A stretch of DNA of 64,000 nucleotides from Candidatus Gastranaerophilales bacterium (GTDB taxonomy: Bacteria > Cyanobacteriota > Vampirovibrionia > Gastranaerophilales > Gastranaerophilaceae). The stretch is from contig CALUQN010000006.1 of NCBI GenBank assembly GCA_944322945.1, positions 1 to 64,000 of the forward strand, read 5' to 3'. Made by a program: the position numbers and the translations under genes. The notes below the pieces were generated by a model that saw only the letters and a program-made list of their open reading frames with translations, had not been told where the DNA came from and did no database searches. Within the stretch, counting starts at the first letter, position 1, and each line of letters begins with the position of its first letter. Shown here one piece after another: positions 24,823-32,481 of this stretch.

Positions 24823-25311
24823 TTGAATAGAATATCTTTTACTGCAAATTTACTGGTTACGCCAAAGGCGGATGAAGACCGTACAAAACTCGCTAACCGC
24901 GGTCTTGATATATCAAACGCTTTTTTTGAAAAGACAAGATACGATAACTATCATACTATGGTGCTTATAAACAGCAACGACACCGGCAGCGATGAGTTTA
25001 TTCTCAAACGTAATGAGTGGGAAGGTGATACTGTTGTCTCTCGTTTCAGAACAAATTTTACTTGTGATTTGGATAAATTGTCAAACAATGATGCAGTAAA
25101 AAGACTTGTTGATATTTTTGAATTGATGAAAATTAAGGCGGAGCAAAACAGAAAGCTTAAAAAGAAAATTGATACCCGTGATTCTATTGTAGAAAAAAGA
25201 GATAAAGAAATCAGAGAACTTGACACCGAACAAAAATTGGAATTTCTTTATCAAATGCAAAAAAGAGGGTTAACCTCAGATACAATTGAGTTTCCTGATT
25301 TGGCAAGCTAA
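24823..25311 (+). CDS. Lineage-specific hypothetical protein, N-terminal ISFTA
   Basis: 162 residues. TTG start (24823) after AAGGAG. The N-terminus NRISFTANLLVTP resembles the F-x-G/A motif near the start of other unassigned window proteins. The middle is probably an alpha/beta domain, and residues ~105-140 form a charged coiled coil (RKLKKKIDTRDSIVEKRDKE). Soluble. Function unknown; the gene stands alone. Confidence 0.72.
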   Translation: MNRISFTANLLVTPKADEDRTKLANRGLDISNAFFEKTRYDNYHTMVLINSNDTGSDEFILKRNEWEGDTVVSRFRTNFTCDLDKLSNNDAVKRLVDIFELMKIKAEQNRKLKKKIDTRDSIVEKRDKEIRELDTEQKLEFLYQMQKRGLTSDTIEFPDLAS

Positions 25312-25464
25312 CAACAAGAATAAAATAGAGTCGACAGGCAAAAGCCCACAGAATGACAAGCTTTTTATAGTATCTGTGAAATTTGCAATATAAATCCAAG
25401 AATTTACATCTCCGGCTTTTTGAGATTTTTGTGGTAGAATATTGAAGAAAAAGACGGAGAGTTT

Positions 25465-25950
25465 ATGAATAAATTACTATTCCAGCAGATAACCTTTTTT
25501 TCTTCGGTATTAGGCGGACTGCTTGCCTTGATAACACTTTTGCCTTTCATCGGACAGATTGGATTTTTTATCCTGATGTGCTTTGCATCCGTTGTAGTTA
25601 TTTTGCTGATGATGAAGCTTGAATTGATTGAGTTTTACGAAGTAAAAGAAAGCGTTGTTGTCGGGGCTTTAATCGGCGCAATTTCCTACATTGCATTTTC
25701 TATTATTTACATCCCGATAGTAATAATCTTGATGAAATTTTTCGGACTTTACACAAACTACGGTGTGTCCTTAATATTAAGCAGCGCAAGTTTTTGGATT
25801 TTGGTTGTACTCACTGTATTCATGGCAGTTTTGAGCGCGACGGTGAACGCTTTTTCAGCATTTTTAACTTACTATATAAACGATATTATAAAAGGTATGA
25901 ATCATAACAATACCACTGATAAAAATGATAACGAGCAATTCAAATTATAA
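25465..25950 (+). CDS. Membrane protein with four transmembrane helices
   Basis: 161 residues. Hydrophobic helices at roughly 8-30, 32-50, 60-90 and 105-135, with a hydrophilic tail of about 20 residues (MNHNNTTDKNDNEQ). GGAGAG precedes the ATG and an extended -10 (TGGTAGAAT, 25432-25440) lies upstream. mtnA follows after 17 bases and probably shares the transcript. No family recognised. Confidence 0.78.
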   Translation: MNKLLFQQITFFSSVLGGLLALITLLPFIGQIGFFILMCFASVVVILLMMKLELIEFYEVKESVVVGALIGAISYIAFSIIYIPIVIILMKFFGLYTNYGVSLILSSASFWILVVLTVFMAVLSATVNAFSAFLTYYINDIIKGMNHNNTTDKNDNEQFKL

Positions 25951-25967
25951 ATAGCAAAGGAGACATA

Positions 25968-27023
25968 ATGGCAGAATTTCATTCCAAAATAAAAACAATC
26001 GAATGGGTAGAAAATTATTCTAAAATGGTAGACCAGACGCTTCTGCCTTATGAATTCAAATACGTAAATATTACCGGCGGGCAGCAAATGTACGATGCCA
26101 TCAAAACAATGATAGTCAGAGGCGCTCCGGCAATCGGGGTTGCAGGCGCGCACGGGGTTGCGCTTTATGCGCAGGAACTTGCTAAAGAAAATTTGTCGCG
26201 TGATGAATTTGTAAAAGAATTGCTGGAAAAAGCTGATTATATGGCTACCTCCAGACCTACTGCCGTAAACCTCATGTGGGCAGTAGAAAGACAAAAAGAA
26301 ATTATCAAAAATTCAACCTCTGACATTGACGGTATTATAAATGAATTAATCACAAACTGTACAAAACTTGAAAATGAAGACATAGCAATCAACAAAAAAA
26401 TAGGTGATTACGGTGCGGAAGTTGTCCCTAAAGGTGCAACAATCCTCACCCACTGCAACGCCGGCGGACTTGCAACAGTCGGATATGGTACGGCACTCGG
26501 CGTTGTCCGCTCTGCATTTGCAAAAGATAACACCATACAGGTTTTTGCTGACGAAACCCGCCCGAGACAACAAGGCGCAAGGATTACAACATTTGAACTC
26601 ACCATGGACGGAATTCCAACCACACTCATCACTGACGGGATGTGCTCTTATTTCATGAAAAAGGGTATGATTGATATGGTTGTTGTCGGCGCAGACAGGA
26701 TTGCCGCAAACGGAGACGCTGCAAACAAAATCGGAACCTACACCGTTGCCATTGCTGCAAAATACCATAATATTCCGTTCTACGTCGCAGCTCCGCTCTC
26801 TACTATTGATACAAGTATTAAAACAGGCGACGAAATAGTGATTGAAGAACGCTCGCACGATGAAGTCACACACATAAACGGTAAAATTATATGCGCGCCG
26901 GAGGTGAATGTAATTAACCCCGGATTTGACGTTACCCCTCACGAATTAATTACCGGAATAATTACTGAAAAAGGAATTCTCCGTCCTGATTACAATACTT
27001 CAATTGCAAAAGCGTTTAATTAA
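25968..27023 (+). CDS. mtnA: S-methyl-5-thioribose-1-phosphate isomerase
   Basis: 351 residues, methionine salvage, eIF2B-related fold. Conserved segments are MIVRGAPAIGVAGAHG, SRPTAVNLMWA, ILTHCNAGGLATVGYGTALG with the catalytic Cys, ADETRPRQQGAR, and GADRIAANGDAANKIGTY with the catalytic Asp. AAGGAG precedes the ATG. No other methionine-salvage genes are adjacent, so the enzyme may serve a general role in 5'-methylthioadenosine disposal. Confidence 0.95.
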   Translation: MAEFHSKIKTIEWVENYSKMVDQTLLPYEFKYVNITGGQQMYDAIKTMIVRGAPAIGVAGAHGVALYAQELAKENLSRDEFVKELLEKADYMATSRPTAVNLMWAVERQKEIIKNSTSDIDGIINELITNCTKLENEDIAINKKIGDYGAEVVPKGATILTHCNAGGLATVGYGTALGVVRSAFAKDNTIQVFADETRPRQQGARITTFELTMDGIPTTLITDGMCSYFMKKGMIDMVVVGADRIAANGDAANKIGTYTVAIAAKYHNIPFYVAAPLSTIDTSIKTGDEIVIEERSHDEVTHINGKIICAPEVNVINPGFDVTPHELITGIITEKGILRPDYNTSIAKAFN

Positions 27024-27041
27024 AACTTTTCATTAAAGTTT

Positions 27042-27413
27042 TTAATTGTAAAGCTCTCTAACTTTTGTTTCCAGAGCCTCTGAGTCAGGTCCCTTGCATT
27101 TTATGCGCTGCAAAATTCTGTCACCGTAATAAAACGCACGGCAAGAAGTTTCGCCTTCAATATGTTTTTCTGACAAAATCGGCTCGCATTCTCCTGCTTC
27201 ATAAGCGCGAAACATTTTGTTATATTCGTTTAAACATAAATTGTACCCGTCAGTTCCGTTCAGCCATTTGCAGCCTTCTTCAGCCCCCTGCTCCGGTGAA
27301 TAAATATACCCTTTGTCAAATCCGTCACAATGGAATTGCGGCACATTGCAGGCATTCACACTGAATCCGCCTATGCAAAAAACAATACTTAAAAGTACAA
27401 ATCTGTTAATCAT
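27042..27413 (-). CDS. Small secreted cysteine-rich protein
   Basis: 123 residues. Signal peptide FVLLSIVFCIGGFSVNA, cleavage near residue 21. The mature part has eight Cys, suggesting disulfide bonds in the periplasm or outside. No family is recognised. The gene is convergent with mtnA, 18 bases away. Confidence 0.72.
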   Translation of the reverse strand: MINRFVLLSIVFCIGGFSVNACNVPQFHCDGFDKGYIYSPEQGAEEGCKWLNGTDGYNLCLNEYNKMFRAYEAGECEPILSEKHIEGETSCRAFYYGDRILQRIKCKGPDSEALETKVRELYN

Positions 27414-27638
27414 ATAACTCCTAATTAAGAAACACTAAATTTACCGGAATTATACCACATTACGCCAGTTTTGTCTACTATATTTTTTAGAGCCTTATAT
27501 ACAAAATTTCACCCAAAAATTTCAAAACAGTGTCATACCGAGCACTCTGCAGAACAAACCGATTAATAATATATATAAGGCTCTTTTTCTTTGCGGTATA
27601 ATTGTTCCGTAATTACGTTATTATTGAGGTTTTACTTT

Positions 27639-27980
27639 ATGTTTAATCATATAGCTCCAATTGTTTTACTCACAATTTCAAATGTATTCATGACATTTGC
27701 GTGGTACGGACACTTGAAGTTTAAGTCTCCTGCGCTTTGGATTGTCATTCTTGTCAGCTGGGGAATTGCATTTTTTGAATATTGTTTTCAGGTGCCGGCA
27801 AACCGCATAGGACATGAAGTCTATTCTGCAGCTCAACTGAAAACAATTCAGGAGATTATTACCCTTGTTGTATTTAGCGGTTTTTCTGTCTGGTTTCTCA
27901 AAGAACAATTCCGTTGGAATTATCTTGTCGGTTTTTTATTCATTGTTCTGGCTGCATTTTTTATTTTTAAAAAGTGGTAA
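27639..27980 (+). CDS. DMT-superfamily small membrane protein (DUF486-like)
   Basis: 113 residues with four membrane helices. NVFMTFAWYGHLKF, SWGIAFFEYCFQVPANRIG and QLKTIQEIITLVVF are typical of the DUF486 (COG3169) family. Start ATG 27639 because TTGAGG lies 8 nt upstream; the frame extends upstream without gene character. Transport substrate unknown. Confidence 0.88.
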   Translation: MFNHIAPIVLLTISNVFMTFAWYGHLKFKSPALWIVILVSWGIAFFEYCFQVPANRIGHEVYSAAQLKTIQEIITLVVFSGFSVWFLKEQFRWNYLVGFLFIVLAAFFIFKKW

Positions 27981-28026
27981 CCATACAACTTATACTGAAC
28001 CTTTTCTGTATTTAATAAACTAAATT

Positions 28027-28119
28027 TGCGTAGATAATTTCACAAATCGACGCAAAATATGCGTCGATAAGCATTGATTTTGCGTTGATAATATTGTATA
28101 ATATACGCAGAAAGTGCGT
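28027..28119 (+). promoter_or_regulatory. Promoter and operator cluster of the Fic gene
   Basis: -35 TTGATT (28074-28079), 17-bp spacer, -10 TATAAT (28097-28102). TGCGTnGATAA occurs at 28027, 28060 and 28081, and the third copy lies inside the spacer. A perfect palindrome with 9-bp arms, ATCGACGCA/TGCGTCGAT, spans 28047-28069, and ACGCA-n5-TGCGT follows the -10. This is a repressor site array, presumably for the C-terminal winged helix of the Fic protein. Confidence 0.75.
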
Positions 28120-28125
28120 TAATTT

Positions 28126-29223
28126 ATGAAAAAATATATCTGGCAAAATCCTGAATATCCTGATTTTACTTATGATAAAGACCTAATTATTACCTTGTTG
28201 TCAGAAGTTCGATTGAGACAAGGACTTTTGCTTGGAAAAATGCAGCGGCTCGGGTTTGAAAACAGCAAGCATACAGTATTGAATGTTTTGACGGAAGATG
28301 TTATCAAGTCAAGCGAAATAGAAGGTGTAAAGTTGAATATAGAGCAGGTGAGGTCATCTATAGCGCAAAGATTAGGACTTGATATCGGCGGCGATGTTTA
28401 TGTTGAACGTGATGTTCAGGGTATTGTTGATATGATGCTGGATGCAACTTTAAATTATGACAAGCCTGTTACAGAAGATAGATTATTTGGCTGGCAGGCG
28501 TCGATGTTTCCGGGCGGAAGAAGCGGGCTTTACAGAATTAATGTCGGAAAATACCGGGATGACAGAAACGGACCTATGCAGGTTGTGTCAGGACCAGTGG
28601 GGCATGAAAAAGTTCATTATGAGGCGCCGCCGGCTTCTTCTTTGGACGCTGAAATGGAACGCCTGCTTAATTTTATAAATAATGATAACAGTACGGATTT
28701 AGTTCTCAAAGCAGGCATTGTGCATTTGTGGTTTGTAATTATTCACCCGTTCGAGGATGGTAACGGACGGATAGCGCGAGCTTTAACTGATTTAATACTT
28801 GCACGCAGTGAAAATTCATCCGAACGCTTTTATTCTATGTCTTCTCAGATTAAAAAGGAGCGAAAATCTTATTATGAGATTTTGCAGTTGACACAGACTG
28901 ACAATTTAGACATAACCTTGTGGTTAAAATGGTTTCTTGAAAACATGATTGCGGCGATTAACAGTTCAGAAAATTTGTTAAATGATGTTTTTAAAAAGAC
29001 AGAATTTTGGAATTTAAATAAATCAGTAACTTTTAATGAGCGGCAAATAAAAGTTCTAAAAAAAATATTAGATAATTTTGAAGGTAATTTAACTACACAA
29101 AAATGGGCTAAGATTTGTAATTGCTCACACGACACTGCCAATAGAGATATTACTGATTTAATCAATAAAAATATTTTGATTAAGCAGGGCGAGGCAAGGT
29201 CAACACATTATATTCTTAAATGA
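28126..29223 (+). CDS. Fic-family protein with DUF4172 and C-terminal winged helix
   Basis: 365 residues. N-terminal DUF4172-like region (WQNPEYPDFTYD, LRQGLLLGKMQRLG). The inhibitory helix has SSEIEGVKLN (~63-72), the (S/T)xxxE(G/N) motif of class II Fic proteins. The active-site loop HPFEDGNGRIARAL is complete (~203-216), so adenylylation of protein targets is expected. The C-terminal ~60 residues form a winged helix (WAKICNCSHDTANRDITDL). The cis inhibitory helix means no separate antitoxin is needed. Probably autoregulated through the upstream TGCGT sites. Confidence 0.93.
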   Translation: MKKYIWQNPEYPDFTYDKDLIITLLSEVRLRQGLLLGKMQRLGFENSKHTVLNVLTEDVIKSSEIEGVKLNIEQVRSSIAQRLGLDIGGDVYVERDVQGIVDMMLDATLNYDKPVTEDRLFGWQASMFPGGRSGLYRINVGKYRDDRNGPMQVVSGPVGHEKVHYEAPPASSLDAEMERLLNFINNDNSTDLVLKAGIVHLWFVIIHPFEDGNGRIARALTDLILARSENSSERFYSMSSQIKKERKSYYEILQLTQTDNLDITLWLKWFLENMIAAINSSENLLNDVFKKTEFWNLNKSVTFNERQIKVLKKILDNFEGNLTTQKWAKICNCSHDTANRDITDLINKNILIKQGEARSTHYILK

Positions 29224-29300
29224 GAGAACCGTTGACTAAGTGAATAGTGATTAAATATAGAGTCTTCTCTTTGCACAGAATGACAGACAGCAAAGAATAC

Positions 29301-29453
29301 AGAAAAATTATTTTCGGAACACGCGACTCACTTTGTTCGCGCATCTTGCTTACTCGCGATTAACGGGTCTGCGGACTGCTCCGCCGGCTCATCGCCGCCG
29401 TGTGCGTCCTCGCCCTTAGCTCGTTCGCGTTATCGTCCTCAAATAATTTTTCT
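29301..29453 (+). repeat. GC-rich structured dispersed element, copy 1
   Basis: Arms AGAAAAATTATTT (29301-29313) and AAATAATTTTTCT (29441-29453) are perfectly complementary. The interior shares GGAACACG, GTTCGCGC, ACTCGCGATTAACGGGTCTG and AGCTCGTTCGC with the copy at 51339-51493, but the central part differs. The terminal arms differ in sequence between copies while staying paired. It could be a structured RNA or a hairpin-forming mobile repeat. Confidence 0.7.
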
Positions 29454-29482
29454 ATATTCTTTTTATGAGGTGACTGTTACAG

Positions 29483-29502
29483 TAGGTCAGGCACTGCCTG
29501 AC
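29483..29502. repeat. Dispersed palindrome family, copy 2
   Basis: taggtcaggcactgcctgac, 19/20 identical to the reverse complement of 12401-12420. Confidence 0.75.
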
Positions 29503-29556
29503 GGAGCCTGATGTATGTTAAAACTCAATAAGTTAAAAGAGAAACTATTATTTAAT

Positions 29557-29586
29557 AAAAAAGAGCCACTAATGTGACTCTTTTTT
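29557..29586 (-). terminator. Terminator of tRNA-Gly
   Basis: Minus strand: AAAAAAGAGTCAC ATTA GTGGCTCTTTTTT with T run. Confidence 0.85.
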
Positions 29587-29587
29587 A

Positions 29588-29662
29588 TGGAGCGGGAGAC
29601 GAGGCTCGAACTCGCGACATCCTCCTTGGCAAGGAGGCATTCTACCACTGAATTACCCCCGC
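29588..29662 (-). tRNA. tRNA-Gly(GCC), CCA encoded
   Basis: Acceptor GCGGGGG/CTCCCGC (one G-T pair), discriminator T, encoded CCA. The anticodon stem CCTCC/GGAGG closes TTGCCAA, anticodon GCC. T arm GCGAG-TTCGAGC-CTCGT. Confidence 0.95.
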
Positions 29663-29733
29663 TTATTTATCGCTTTTGCAAGTTTTATTATTACATGAAG
29701 AATTTTTTTTTGCAAGCACTTTTTTTGGGGGAG

Positions 29734-29940
29734 TTATATATATGTTTCCACCAAATACTATTGTCATTCCGAACGTCGGATTGGCCTCCGTGTTTCGGAA
29801 TCTTACCACTATAGCGATTTACATACACTTTTCACAATATAAGACCCTGAAACAAGTTCAGGGTGACAATTTTAGCTATTATTAGTGGAATTTGCTATAT
29901 AAGTTCCTTTTTTGTGGAACTTATATAGTAAATTCCACAG
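29734..29940 (+). repeat. Dispersed intergenic repeat B, copy 1
   Basis: Matches, in inverted orientation, the two ends of 42733-43086. Shared blocks include atatatgtttccaccaaat, gaacgtcgga, cctccgtgtttcgga, aaacaagttcagggtgacaa and tagctattattag variants. Contains the hairpin ACCCTGAA-n5-TTCAGGGT. No coding content. Confidence 0.75.
29885..29938. repeat. Long palindrome, 23-bp arms
   Basis: Arms at 29885-29907 and 29916-29938 pair over 23 positions with a single G-T, around loop TTTTTTGT. Half of it (tatatagtaaattcc) recurs at 42735. There is no T run after the stem, so it is not a normal terminator. Confidence 0.8.
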
Positions 29941-30064
29941 TTGTTATTAAAAGCTCGTCATTCTGAGGGCTTTAGCCCGAAGAAACTCTTTTATTCATAT
30001 ACGTTTGACAGATTTTCACAAAATCTTTGATTTTGTTATATTATTTATATAGAAAGGAGCTGCT

Positions 30065-30817
30065 GTGCCGCATTTTTTTATTAAATCTTCGGATGTTAAT
30101 AATAATTCAGTGATTATTTCCGATAAAGATAATTACAATCATATCGCAAAATCACTCCGTGCAAAGCCGGGCGAAAAACTTCTGTTGATTGATGAAAATT
30201 CTGTTCAATATGAAACCGTTATCAAACAGATTAATTCAGGTTCTATCATTGCAGAAGTGCTGGATAAATATCTTTCCCGGAGAAAACTTTCGTTTAATCT
30301 ATATCTAGCGCAATCACCGCTTAGAAATAATGACGCTCAAAATTTTCTTATTGAAAAAGCTACAGAATTAGGTGCAAATGCTCTTTATCCGATTTATACA
30401 GACAATTGTGCGTTGAATAAATCTGTTATTGATAAAAAAACAGAAAAGTGGCAGAGGATTATGTACGAATCGTCAAAGCAATGCGAACGCGCAGATATCC
30501 CTGTTTGTAATCCGCTTACGTCTGTTGAAAAGCTTCTCTCGGAGATAAATTTTGATAAAGTTTTTGCGTTTTGTGAACGCAAAGCCAGCATGACATTAAG
30601 AGAATATTGTGCTGTTAACCCGATAAAACAGGATGAAAATATCTTGCTGATTATCGGACCGGAAGGCGGATTTTCAGAAAGAGAATTTGACTTTTTCTCT
30701 CAAAATCCGGATATTAAAATGCTGACTCTCGGCAATTTGATTCTCCGTGCTGAAACTGCTGCTACTGTTGCACTTGGTAATGTGATTTATGAATACGAAA
30801 ATTATAAACAAAATTAA
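30065..30817 (+). CDS. rsmE: 16S rRNA (uracil(1498)-N(3))-methyltransferase
   Basis: 250 residues. SPOUT methyltransferase. N-terminal PUA-like region (HIAKSLRAKPGEKLLLID), then LAQSPLRNNDAQNFLIEKATELGA, the SAM-binding knot LLIIGPEGGFSEREFDFF and LGNLILRAETAATVALG. GTG start after AAAGGAG with an extended -10 TGTTATATT (30034-30042). Its 3' end overlaps cca by 29 bases. Confidence 0.95.
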   Translation: MPHFFIKSSDVNNNSVIISDKDNYNHIAKSLRAKPGEKLLLIDENSVQYETVIKQINSGSIIAEVLDKYLSRRKLSFNLYLAQSPLRNNDAQNFLIEKATELGANALYPIYTDNCALNKSVIDKKTEKWQRIMYESSKQCERADIPVCNPLTSVEKLLSEINFDKVFAFCERKASMTLREYCAVNPIKQDENILLIIGPEGGFSEREFDFFSQNPDIKMLTLGNLILRAETAATVALGNVIYEYENYKQN

Positions 30818-32192
30818 AAATGATGAATTGCTGAATATTATAATCAAAAATTTCGATGAAGAAATTTATCTGGTAGGCGGCTCTGTACGTGATTTTTTAA
30901 TGGATAAGGCTTCCTATGACAGGGATTTGATTGTCTGCGGTGTGGAGGCTCGTGATTTTTCAATCAGGCTCGCAGAATTTTTTGATGCGGTTTTTGTTCC
31001 GTTAGATGAAGAGAACAAAATTTACAGGGTCGTTTTGCCGGACAAAATTAATTATTTTGATATCACAAATCCGCTTGAAAATTCTATTGAAAAAGATTTG
31101 GCTCGCCGCGACTTGACGATAAATGCAATAGCCGTCAATTTAAAGACTGCGGAAGTTATAGATTTGTTTGGCGGGATTGAGGACATAAAAAATAAACGTT
31201 TAAACAGTATCAGTGAACAGAATATTCTGGATGACCCGCTCAGAATTTTGAGAGCATTCAGATTTATGTCTGTCTTGGGTTTTGAGTTGTCAGAGGAGCT
31301 TTCGGGACAAATCCAAAAGCACATAACTCTAATCAGCAAGCCTGCTGTTGAGAGGGTTAATTATGAGCTTATGAAACTTTTCGGCGGGAAATTTGCCATT
31401 GACGCTCTTGTCGGTTTTGATAAAGCAGGCGGGCTTGAACTTATTTTCCCATTTGTAAAAGAATTAAAACAGGTTCCGCCAAATACTCACCACCACCTTG
31501 ACCTGTTTCACCATTCGTTGGAAACTATGCGGCAAATTCAGATGCTCTATGAAGAGTCATGCACAGAAGTTACATCCCACCTGGAAGAAATAGTTTTTGG
31601 TGCACATCCGAGACTTGCTTTTTTGAAGTTTGCGGCATTTATACATGACATCGGGAAATTTTCAACCTGGACTATTGAAGAAGAAACCGGACGCCACAGA
31701 TTTATCAAACACGAAGATATAGGAGCACGGCTTGCGGTGCCTTATCTAAAAAAAATGAACTTCTCTAACAAACAGATTGACTACATAACTTGCCTGATAA
31801 AAAATCACATGTACCCGTCACAGGTAATTGCCGCACCCGAATTAAACGAAAAAGTGATGATGAGGTTTGTCAGAAAAATGGAAGACAATGCCATTGATGT
31901 AATATTGCTTGCTATGGCTGACAGGTTTTCTGCGCGCGGGGCATTTGTTACAGATGAAATGGTCAACGAAAATATTTCAGGGCTGAATAAACTTTTAAAT
32001 TTTTATCTTTCCGTAAAAGATACCCTGGAGCCGCTTCCAAAACTCCTTTCCGGTAATGATATCATGCAGCTGCTGAATATTCCGCCTTCACCTGTTCTGG
32101 GTAAAATTATATCAGAACTCCATGACGCTCAACTCTCCGGGGACGTCATGACTAAAGACCAAGCTGTTAACTTTGTTATGAAATTCAAGTAA
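30789..32192 (+). CDS. cca: CCA tRNA nucleotidyltransferase with HD domain
   Basis: 467 residues. Adds or repairs the tRNA 3' CCA. LVGGSVRDFLMDKASYDRDLIV gives the G-G-x-V-R-D and D-x-D motifs (~30-50, cited as GGSVRDFLMD and YDRDLIV). RRDLTINAIAVN and DDPLRILRAFRFMS follow. The HD domain has HHSLETM and FIHDIGKFST (~290). Two of the window's four tRNA genes (Thr, Lys) lack an encoded CCA, so this enzyme is needed. Overlapping rsmE suggests coupled translation. Confidence 0.94.
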   Translation: MNTKIINKIKNDELLNIIIKNFDEEIYLVGGSVRDFLMDKASYDRDLIVCGVEARDFSIRLAEFFDAVFVPLDEENKIYRVVLPDKINYFDITNPLENSIEKDLARRDLTINAIAVNLKTAEVIDLFGGIEDIKNKRLNSISEQNILDDPLRILRAFRFMSVLGFELSEELSGQIQKHITLISKPAVERVNYELMKLFGGKFAIDALVGFDKAGGLELIFPFVKELKQVPPNTHHHLDLFHHSLETMRQIQMLYEESCTEVTSHLEEIVFGAHPRLAFLKFAAFIHDIGKFSTWTIEEETGRHRFIKHEDIGARLAVPYLKKMNFSNKQIDYITCLIKNHMYPSQVIAAPELNEKVMMRFVRKMEDNAIDVILLAMADRFSARGAFVTDEMVNENISGLNKLLNFYLSVKDTLEPLPKLLSGNDIMQLLNIPPSPVLGKIISELHDAQLSGDVMTKDQAVNFVMKFK

Positions 32193-32441
32193 ATTTCTCG
32201 TTTTTTGTACTTTTTAAACAAAAAATTTACAAAAATTTACAAAAATTTTACGTTTAATTTTACCGTATTTTTTCTTTAAACTTGCTCCTTTTGTGATAGT
32301 TTTTCTCTTTTTTTTAGAAAAATTATTTAAAAAGTATTTATTTTTATAAAAATAAGCAAATCCAACTCTTAATATAAACTTTACATTGAACTAAAATATA
32401 GCAAGTTTTTTTTTGCCCGACTTTTAATATGACTGTGCTCT

Positions 32442-32450
32442 TGTTATAAT
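32442..32450 (+). promoter_or_regulatory. Extended -10 upstream of tandem paralogue genes
   Basis: TGTTATAAT, 31 bases before the ATG. The preceding 32193-32440 is AT-rich with three copies of AAATTTACAAAA-like sequence near 32220-32250 and nothing else recognisable. Confidence 0.5.
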
Positions 32451-32481
32451 GTTTTTACAAGAAAGCCGGACTTAATAATTT

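Noticed and set aside
28126-29223. Fic as toxin of a two-gene toxin-antitoxin module
   Set aside because: The inhibitory SSEIEG helix is within the protein itself and no small antitoxin gene precedes or follows it.
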